Of a DNA stretch of 6,083 nt, positions 1 through 5,101 are shown piece by piece. The position numbers and the translations under genes are program-made. The stretch's first letter is position 1. Every line of letters begins with the position of its first letter. Origin of the DNA: Alphaproteobacteria bacterium (GTDB taxonomy: Bacteria; Pseudomonadota; Alphaproteobacteria; Rickettsiales; SXRF01); assembly GCA_020050695.1 (NCBI GenBank), contig JAGVKI010000322.1, positions 1 to 6,083 on the forward strand, written 5' to 3'. The notes under the pieces were generated by a model. That model was not told the origin of the DNA. It saw nothing but the letters and a program-made list of their open reading frames with translations, and made no database searches.

Positions 1-985
1 CTTCTCACAGGATAAGCTCACCGAAGACGATATACAGGCCATTTTGCTAGCGCTTACCAGCCAGGAGGTGATCGACGAATTTACCTCCACCCTTGAATAC
101 AACACGGCTGTAAACTGGCAGGGCCGCGCGCGTTTCCGTCTCAACATCTTCCGTCAGCGCCAGAATACCGGCATTGTGGTGCGCCGTATCCGCACCGATA
201 TTCCATCGCTTGAATCGCTTGGACTGCCTAAAATCTATTCTGACCTTATCATGGAAAAACGCGGCATGATCCTGGTGGTGGGCCCAACCGGCTCAGGTAA
301 ATCCACGTCACTGGCGGCCATGATCGAACACCGCAACCAGCATGGCTTTGGCCATATCATAACGGTGGAAGATCCGGTGGAATTCATCCACGCCCACAAT
401 AAATGTATTATCACCCAGCGCGACGTGGGTATCGATACCTATTCCTTCGGTATCGGCCTTAAAAACGCCCTGCGCCAGACGCCGGATGTGATTGTGGTAG
501 GCGAAGTACGTGATCGCGAAACCATGGAGCACGCGATTGTTTTCTCGGAAACCGGCCATTTATGCCTGGCTACGCTGCATGCCAATAATTCAAACCAGGC
601 GATTGAGCGCGTTATCAACTTCTTCCCGGAAGATAAGCACCCGCAGGTATTGCTGAACCTGTCCTTTAACCTGAAGGCTATTTTATCGCAGCGCCTGGTG
701 CCTAACAAACAGGGCGGGCGCACGGTGATTGTCGAGATCATGCTGAACCAGGGCCTGATCCGCAACCTCGTGCAGGAAGGCCATGTAAAGGAAATCCGCG
801 AGTATATTGAAAAAGGCCAGGATGCCGGCATGCAGACATTCGACCAGCATTGCATCGACCTGCATCTGAAAAATATCATCTCTGAAGATGTAGCACTGGC
901 TGAATCCGATAACCCTGCTAACGTACGCCTTGCCATCAAGCGCTTTGAGATAAGCAATAACCAGTCCCTCAAAAACTTAAGCTAG
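1..985 (+). CDS. pilU: Type IV pilus retraction ATPase, PilU/PilT family (5' end outside the window)
   Basis: Cytoplasmic secretion ATPase of the GspE/PilT superfamily, predicted to power pilus retraction at the PilC platform. The frame is open from the first full codon at base 2 (FSQDKLTEDD...), so the TTG at 44 is internal. By comparison with P. aeruginosa PilU (recalled), about 35-40 N-terminal residues are missing. Counting from base 2: an N-terminal PAS-like end with GRARFRLNIFRQR (residues 41-53) and VVRRI, Walker A GPTGSGKS (94-101), Asp box ITVEDPVEF, Walker B region DVIVVGEVRDRE with the catalytic Glu at 168, and His box TGHLCLATLHANN (184-196). ETMEHAIVFSETGHLCLATLHA, INFFPE, and the ending GMQTFDQ...AESDNPANVRLAIK favour PilU over PilT. 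All catalytic motifs are intact. The gene is on the opposite strand to the other pilus genes and converges with the ABC gene, so it has its own promoter outside the window. A PilT paralogue is not seen here. Confidence 0.93.
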   Translation, partial: FSQDKLTEDDIQAILLALTSQEVIDEFTSTLEYNTAVNWQGRARFRLNIFRQRQNTGIVVRRIRTDIPSLESLGLPKIYSDLIMEKRGMILVVGPTGSGKSTSLAAMIEHRNQHGFGHIITVEDPVEFIHAHNKCIITQRDVGIDTYSFGIGLKNALRQTPDVIVVGEVRDRETMEHAIVFSETGHLCLATLHANNSNQAIERVINFFPEDKHPQVLLNLSFNLKAILSQRLVPNKQGGRTVIVEIMLNQGLIRNLVQEGHVKEIREYIEKGQDAGMQTFDQHCIDLHLKNIISEDVALAESDNPANVRLAIKRFEISNNQSLKNLS

Positions 986-994
986 ACGCTTCAG

Positions 995-1735
995 CTAAGC
1001 CGCTTCGATTGCCTGCAGGAACGCCTGTTCCAGCGATGATTTCCCAAAGCGCCCTTTAAATGCCGCAGGCGTATCCAGATAGGCGAGCATGCCTTGATGC
1101 AAAATACCGATACGGTCACATATCTCATCGAGATCAGACAAGATGTGCGAACTGAAAAATACGGTTTTTCCCTGTTTTTTCGCGGCAAGCAGCGCTTCTT
1201 TCAGGTAAATGCGTGCACGCGGATCAAGCCCGCTCATGGGCTCATCCAGCAGCAGAAACGGCGTATCAGACAGCAGCGCGCCAAGCAGCCCCAGCTTCTG
1301 GCCCATGCCTTTGGAGTAGCCCCCCACCTTCCCTGTGAGCACCTTGGGGTCAAGATCGAGGCTTGCGGCCATCCGCTCTGCTTTATCCATATCCAGCCTG
1401 CGGCCATAATAAGACAAGGTCAGTTCCAGATATTCTTTGCCCTTCAGATAACGCGAGGGCTGGAATTTTTCAGGCAGATAGGCGATATGCCTGCGCGTTG
1501 CTACCTGCTTTGCCTCCTGACCAAACCAGGAAACACTGCCCGCATCGGCAGTAGCAAGCTGGAGCATGATTTTGATCAAGGTGGTCTTGCCCGCGCCGTT
1601 GAGCCCTACCAACCCGAATATCTCACCATTATGAAGGGAAAACCCAACGTCTTTTAAGACGGGGCCTGCGCCGTAAGATTTACACACAGCAGCCACACAA
1701 AGGGGCATACTTACATCTGCAGGCTGAACGCTCAT
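995..1735 (-). CDS. ABC transporter ATP-binding protein (ABC-2/NatA-like export type), orphan ATPase at the end of the pilus operon
   Basis: A 246-residue nucleotide-binding subunit with a complete ATPase core: Walker A GLNGAGKT (44-51), signature YSKGMGQKLGL (140-150, the YSKGM variant common in ABC-2-type exporters rather than LSGGQ), Walker B FLLLDEP (160-166), D-loop SGLDP (168-172) and switch His197 in SSHIL. The Q-loop position reads YLPEKFQP, with PE in place of a plain Gln, also seen in this subfamily. The partner membrane protein is not in the window, and the next gene downstream is pilU on the other strand, so the transported substrate cannot be told. The start is 16 bases after the pilP-like stop with no clear Shine-Dalgarno. 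An in-frame ATG at 1708 (MPLCV...) is an alternative start that also leaves a complete domain. Its operon position suggests a link to pilus assembly, as with the PilGHI ABC transporter of Myxococcus xanthus, but it could simply be a co-transcribed housekeeping exporter. Confidence 0.92.
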   Translation of the reverse strand: MSVQPADVSMPLCVAAVCKSYGAGPVLKDVGFSLHNGEIFGLVGLNGAGKTTLIKIMLQLATADAGSVSWFGQEAKQVATRRHIAYLPEKFQPSRYLKGKEYLELTLSYYGRRLDMDKAERMAASLDLDPKVLTGKVGGYSKGMGQKLGLLGALLSDTPFLLLDEPMSGLDPRARIYLKEALLAAKKQGKTVFFSSHILSDLDEICDRIGILHQGMLAYLDTPAAFKGRFGKSSLEQAFLQAIEAA

Positions 1736-1737
1736 GA

Positions 1738-1769
1738 TTTACGGTTTACGTTTAGGGCTTACGTTTACG
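1738..1769. repeat. Short degenerate TTTACG hexamer array between the pilP-like and ABC genes
   Basis: On the + strand TTTACG occurs at 1738, 1745 and 1764, with variants TTTAGG at 1751 and CTTACG at 1758, spaced 6-7 bases apart. The array covers the last codons of the pilP-like gene (the RKRKP end), its stop and the whole 16-base gap up to the ABC start. It leaves no room for a normal SD there. Confidence 0.6.
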
Positions 1770-2639
1770 GGCACCAAGGATTTCATCAATGAAATCCTTT
1801 TCACCACCCGGCTTCTCCGGGGCGGCTTTTTCACCAGGCAACGCATCGCCCTTGGCAGCTTTCGGGGAAAGGTCGATGACCATTGGCATTACCTTGCCTT
1901 CTACCACACGCATCACATAGGACGTGAAGGTCTGGTTAGGGCGCAGGGTAAAGGTAACTTTATGGGCTTTTACGTCAACTTTTACGTCCTTATTAGGGGA
2001 AACGTTCCATACCTCTTCCACCTTATGCATATCGCTGGGCATCCATTCCAGTTTTACCCGGTCCTTGTCGATCTCGATCACGCGGATACCCATACTTTCA
2101 GGTTCCTTGGTCGTCAATTTCTCGTTATTGACGCGCACGCTCCAGTCTTGCGGTGAATCATATACCAGGGATGCAAGGAAGAATTGCGGATACACAAAAT
2201 AGCGCGCGCCAGGCCTACCCTTGTCGTCTGCGCCGCCGCCCTGAAGGCGCTTCAGGAAATCGAGGGCATCGCCATTGGTATCTCCTGAGGCAATACGCAC
2301 ATAGACCGCAACAGCCTTACGGATAGATGCCATCTCCTGCGCGGAGAAAAACAGGCTCTTTACCTGCACAGGCGTTTTCTTGCGTTTGGCTGCGGTATCT
2401 TCTACCTGCAGTGACTGGCCGCCAAACACAATGCTAGGGGCTGCCTCACCTGCTTTTGCAGCGGCTGTGGCCTGACTTGCTGGCGGTACAGGCGTCGATT
2501 TTTCAGCAGGCGCGGTAGTTTTATTGGCATCGGCCATAACCGCTGATGATGCCATGAGCAGTATGCCCGCCGCCAGCATGGCGAATGAATGCCGCACCAA
2601 ACGTGCAAAGCCCTGTTTATTTAAGGAGGTCAACAGCAT
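1752..2639 (-). CDS. Exported PilP/GspC-like periplasmic protein with an HR-type domain
   Basis: A 295-residue exported protein in the position of PilP. The N-terminus is a signal sequence (basic start with R13 and R16, hydrophobic core AMLAAGILLMASSAV) with a likely signal peptidase I site after VMA at 36. No lipobox and no cysteine are visible, unlike classical lipoprotein PilP. Residues 38-68 are an Ala/Pro/Lys/Thr-rich linker. Residues ~148-200 (YPQFFLASLVYDSPQDW, NNEKL, MGIRVIEIDKDRVKLEW) have the strand pattern of the PilP/GspC homology region: a 'surface-location' start, an Asn in a turn, then V-x-EI-x-x-D-x-V-x-L. A second beta-rich part (~218-250, TFTLRPNQTF) follows. The C-terminus is a Pro/Gly/Lys linker, then DFIDEIL and the basic end ARKRKP. 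It probably connects PilMN/PilO to the secretin across the periplasm. Homology is judged by eye and position. The start has a good SD (GAGGAG, 2644-2649) and lies inside the 3' end of pilO. Confidence 0.75.
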   Translation of the reverse strand: MLLTSLNKQGFARLVRHSFAMLAAGILLMASSAVMADANKTTAPAEKSTPVPPASQATAAAKAGEAAPSIVFGGQSLQVEDTAAKRKKTPVQVKSLFFSAQEMASIRKAVAVYVRIASGDTNGDALDFLKRLQGGGADDKGRPGARYFVYPQFFLASLVYDSPQDWSVRVNNEKLTTKEPESMGIRVIEIDKDRVKLEWMPSDMHKVEEVWNVSPNKDVKVDVKAHKVTFTLRPNQTFTSYVMRVVEGKVMPMVIDLSPKAAKGDALPGEKAAPEKPGGEKDFIDEILGARKRKP

Positions 2640-3273
2640 TGCTCTCCTCAGAATTTGCGGGTTTTATACCAAACCATTTGAATTTCACTTCGCCTACCAC
2701 CAATGGGAAAGAGCCCTTCTGGCTGATAATGCGCAATATATCATCCGATAAGGTGCGCTGGCGCTGCAGGCTTATCTTGGTGACCTTGACGCTACCTGCC
2801 ATCTGCAACTGCATGGCATTGATCATATTGTAGACATACTCGTCTGACACAGCTTCAAAATTTACATTCACGTCAGTGGCCTGTATGGAACCGCTGAGGC
2901 GTTTATAGCGCGGATCGGTCAGTTCTTCGATGCCTGACATGGTAAGTCGCAGGTTACCCAGGAAATACTCATCGTTATACTGGTTGAATTTATCCCTCGC
3001 CACCTGACGGCTGATACCCAGCTTGCCCTGGGCCTGCTTTTCCAGCGCTTCCTGATATAGCGGCGCATTCTGGCGAACCTTGGTGAATTTAGCCTGCAGG
3101 TCATTGGCTTCCTGCTGTAATGCCTGAGCTTCGCGGCGCAGTACACCCGTCTGTATTTCGTAATCATCGCGCACCTGCCCGAGATAGAAAATCGTACCGC
3201 CGATCAGCAGCAGCACACCAATAGCCAATGCGCCTTCTGTTACCACTTGTTTTAGCAGGGTTTCATATTTCAT
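2617..3273 (-). CDS. pilO: PilO-like inner-membrane alignment protein
   Basis: A 218-residue bitopic membrane protein with PilO/GspM topology: a short cytoplasmic N-terminus (MKYETLLKQVVTEG), one membrane helix at ~14-32, a heptad-like helical stretch at ~36-80 rich in Gln, Glu, Leu and Ala (coiled coil), and a periplasmic alpha/beta part at ~105-203. That last part shows strand-helix-strand order (LSGSIQATDVNVNFEA, YVYNMINAMQLQ, SVKVTKISLQR) and a closing strand EVKFKWFGI, which fits the ferredoxin-like fold of PilO. PilO pairs with PilN in the inner-membrane alignment complex. The length matches the family (~200 residues). Sequence conservation is weak, so the call rests on topology and gene order. 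The start ATG at 3273 overlaps the pilMN stop as ATGA and has an SD GGAGG (3281-3285) 7 bases upstream. The last eight codons overlap the start of the pilP-like gene. Confidence 0.78.
   Translation of the reverse strand: MKYETLLKQVVTEGALAIGVLLLIGGTIFYLGQVRDDYEIQTGVLRREAQALQQEANDLQAKFTKVRQNAPLYQEALEKQAQGKLGISRQVARDKFNQYNDEYFLGNLRLTMSGIEELTDPRYKRLSGSIQATDVNVNFEAVSDEYVYNMINAMQLQMAGSVKVTKISLQRQRTLSDDILRIISQKGSFPLVVGEVKFKWFGIKPANSEESNAVDLLK
2622..2650 (-). promoter_or_regulatory. Possible RNA hairpin masking the start of the pilP-like gene
   Basis: On the - strand, TGAGGAG (2650-2644) can pair with CTCCTTA (2628-2622), giving 7 pairs including one G-U. The 15-base loop holds the ATG (2639-2637). 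The SD is fully inside the stem. The pilO stop codon (2619-2617) is just past the 3' arm, so a ribosome finishing pilO would open the stem. Seen by pairing only; stability was not computed. Confidence 0.45.
2644..2649 (-). promoter_or_regulatory. Ribosome binding site of the pilP-like gene, inside pilO
   Basis: GAGGAG on the - strand ends 4 bases before the ATG at 2639, which supports this start over others. It lies within the last codons of pilO (the two Glu codons of NSEESNAV). The pairing partner CTCCTT lies just downstream, inside the overlap. Confidence 0.75.
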
Positions 3274-5039
3274 GGCAGATCCTCCGCGCCGGAACCGGGG
3301 ACAGTTGCAGGCTGAGGCTCAGCAACCGTATCAAGCGCAGCCACCTTGCCTGTAATGGTGAGCACCACGTCTAAAGACTGGTTGGCAAGCGTGTTGGGTG
3401 ACGCCGCCTTATTATTGCCAAAGGTCATATCGAGTTTCTCATCTTCTGAGAAAATGCTGGGCAGACGGCTAAAGGCAATTTCAAATCCCGGCAGCGCCTG
3501 CCTGAGATCAGCCAGCAGCTGAATGGAAACGGGTTTGAATGCTTCCAGCGTACCAATCCCTGGGAATTCCATCGTCAGCGTAGCGGTCACGCTGGCAGGA
3601 TTTGCAGTAGCCAGCGGCTGGACAGGGATGCCTGCTGCAGGGCTGAATGCATTAGGCGCTGTTGCCATTTTACTACCATCGTCATAGGACACCTCAATGC
3701 CCTTGATAGAGACGGATGATTTAATTGCTTGCTGTGTGCGCTGCAACAGAACCAGCGGTGAAAAGCGCTCGCTTTCCAGCTGCGAATAGAGTTCGATCAT
3801 ATCGTTGGTTTTTTCAACATCAACAGACGACTGGCGAATGGCAAGCCTTACGAGTTCGAGGCGTTTTTGCTGTTCTACCTTCACGGCATCCTGGCGGTTT
3901 GCGTCCAGGAAGGTGGTATACATCGAAAGAATAATGCCAAGCGCATAGAGCAGCGTACCGATGGCAAACACCACCGCTGCTGCGCGCTGCCCAATGAGAA
4001 ACTGGTAAAGCTGGCTGAATTTCTGTGATTGCGGTGTGTGCAATGTCAGCACATGGTTTTGGCTTCTGCCAATGCTGGCGGCCAGCACTACGTCGCCATA
4101 CTGGTCAGCTGGCTGCGTAGCCCCTTCAATATCGAGATGATCAGCCACCTCATAAGGGGTGAGCACGTGCATCTGCTTTACACTGGCATTAAATTTAGCG
4201 GTATCCAGCACGCCGCGAATAGCGCTGGAGGCAATAATGTAGACGTCCAGGCCGCTTTGCGGATCAAAGGACAGGCGGCGCATATACTCGATGGTGCTGA
4301 GCATTTCCTGCTCGATATTGCCTGCCATCACTTCCGGGGTCGATTCACCGATAGGCTGGGACATTCGCGTAAAGACCACACGCCCATTATGCAGTATCAC
4401 CTGGCGAAAGCCGCTGACCTTGTTATGGCTTACAAAGAATTTCCACTCGGAATTGCTTTCACTGCGAATCACTTTGCGTTCGAGCTGCTTGATCAGTATC
4501 TCCGATTCAGCCGCTACCAGGTAGAACCCCTGGAAACGGTTTGGCAGCGTATCAATGAAGTTGATCCAGTTTGCCAGCAGCGGTGTGCGCTCCAGCGAGA
4601 TCATCATGAAATTCCAGTCTTTCCTGCCCGACTGCTCACGGCCAAGCACCACAGCGCCCTTAATATCATCGGCAGCAAAATCGCGCTCAAGCCTGCGGCG
4701 TATCAGCTTTTTGATGCTTAGCGCACTCACCGGAGGAAGCGTCTGCTGCACATACGACTGGTCAATGGTATCGACTACGACCAGCAGGGCGGCCTTCTTG
4801 TCGAACGCCATGTTTTCACGCAGGGTTTCAAGCTGCTGCGGATTGGTATCTGGAATAAACTGGCGGCTTTTAACAACGCTGTCGCGGATATAAACCAGGA
4901 TGGCGCCCTCGTCGCCGATAAACAGCACGAACCGCGAATTAGCGCGGAAATAGCGGGATTTATTGCTGGCCAGCAAATCTCCGCCTCTTTTAGTCAGCCT
5001 ATTTGTCAAACTCTCAAGCGCCATGATATTTACGCCCAT
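3270..5039 (-). CDS. PilM-PilN fusion (GspL-like) alignment protein of the pilus
   Basis: A 589-residue protein that joins two usually separate T4P proteins. Residues ~30-335 are cytoplasmic and resemble the actin-like PilM/GspL domain: RFVLFIGDEGAILVYI, the helix NIEQEMLSTIEYMRRLSF (241-258) followed by DVYIIAS, and GDVVLAASIG (315-324), an order typical of PilM/GspL. The classic PilM start GIDIGS is not visible, so nucleotide binding is doubtful. A single membrane helix follows at ~352-376, then a helical/coiled-coil stretch (378-425) and a periplasmic PilN-like part (426-589) with SIKGIEVSYDDG and an Ala/Pro-rich insert (456-483). The INLLP peptide by which free PilN docks onto PilM is absent, as expected if the two are covalently joined. 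Two in-frame ATGs (5039 and 5024) are candidate starts because of a 15-base duplication. GGTG 8 bases before the first is the better weak SD. The stop overlaps the pilO start. Confidence 0.82.
   Translation of the reverse strand: MGVNIMALESLTNRLTKRGGDLLASNKSRYFRANSRFVLFIGDEGAILVYIRDSVVKSRQFIPDTNPQQLETLRENMAFDKKAALLVVVDTIDQSYVQQTLPPVSALSIKKLIRRRLERDFAADDIKGAVVLGREQSGRKDWNFMMISLERTPLLANWINFIDTLPNRFQGFYLVAAESEILIKQLERKVIRSESNSEWKFFVSHNKVSGFRQVILHNGRVVFTRMSQPIGESTPEVMAGNIEQEMLSTIEYMRRLSFDPQSGLDVYIIASSAIRGVLDTAKFNASVKQMHVLTPYEVADHLDIEGATQPADQYGDVVLAASIGRSQNHVLTLHTPQSQKFSQLYQFLIGQRAAAVVFAIGTLLYALGIILSMYTTFLDANRQDAVKVEQQKRLELVRLAIRQSSVDVEKTNDMIELYSQLESERFSPLVLLQRTQQAIKSSVSIKGIEVSYDDGSKMATAPNAFSPAAGIPVQPLATANPASVTATLTMEFPGIGTLEAFKPVSIQLLADLRQALPGFEIAFSRLPSIFSEDEKLDMTFGNNKAASPNTLANQSLDVVLTITGKVAALDTVAEPQPATVPGSGAEDLP
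3281..3285 (-). promoter_or_regulatory. Ribosome binding site of pilO
   Basis: GGAGG on the - strand lies 7 bases before the ATG at 3273, inside the last codons of pilMN (GAEDLP). Together with the ATGA stop-start overlap it fixes the pilO start and points to coupled translation. Confidence 0.8.
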
Positions 5040-5048
5040 GATATTTAC
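5021..5048. repeat. Tandem 15-base duplication over the pilMN start codon
   Basis: CCATGATATTTAC occurs at 5021-5033 and again, identically, at 5036-5048 (+ strand reading). The period is 15 bases. On the - strand each copy ends in ATCATGG, so the gene has two in-frame start codons, at 5039 and 5024, separated by five codons (MGVNI). A shorter third remnant, CCATGTTAC, is at 5050-5058. Confidence 0.85.
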
Positions 5049-5101
5049 ACCATGTTACCCTTTGTCTATCCATGTGTTGTTGTACCATAGTTCATCAACA
5101 C
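5040..5101 (-). other. Intergenic gap pilC-pilMN
   Basis: This 62-base gap is the only sizeable one in the operon. It holds a 6-base inverted repeat (GTGTTG 5074-5079, CAACAC 5096-5101) just after the pilC stop without a T-tract, and the upstream copy of the start-codon duplication. No convincing promoter or terminator was found. An ATG at 5053 opens only a two-codon frame (ATG GTG TAA). Confidence 0.5.

Noticed and set aside
44..46. TTG as the start of pilU
   Set aside because: The frame continues upstream to the window edge with residues that align to the PilU N-terminal domain, so the true start is outside.
439..972. 177-codon open frame on the - strand
   Set aside because: It is a shadow of pilU, rich in Ser, Arg and Cys, with no family resemblance.
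976..999. Hairpin at the pilU 3' end as a terminator
   Set aside because: The match needs a bulge and there is no run of T on either strand, so it was not listed as a feature.
1094..1657. 187-codon open frame on the + strand
   Set aside because: It is antisense to the ABC ATPase, whose motifs are all intact. The product looks like a low-information shadow translation.
2623..2629. AAGGAGG on the + strand, a perfect SD-like match
   Set aside because: No ATG, GTG or TTG at suitable spacing starts a credible + strand gene. It is explained as the complement of the CTCCTT arm in the pilO/pilP overlap.
4029..4721. 230-codon open frame on the + strand
   Set aside because: It lies wholly antisense to the well-supported pilMN gene, has no recognisable domain and no upstream SD or promoter.
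5042..5068. Promoter-like TAGACA ... TAAATA on the - strand before pilMN
   Set aside because: The -10 box matches only 3 of 6 bases, the spacer is 15, and the site overlaps the start-codon duplication. It is not distinguishable from chance.
5074..5101. Inverted repeat GTGTTG/CAACAC after pilC as a terminator
   Set aside because: The stem has six pairs with a 16-base loop and no T-tract follows, so it is too weak to call.
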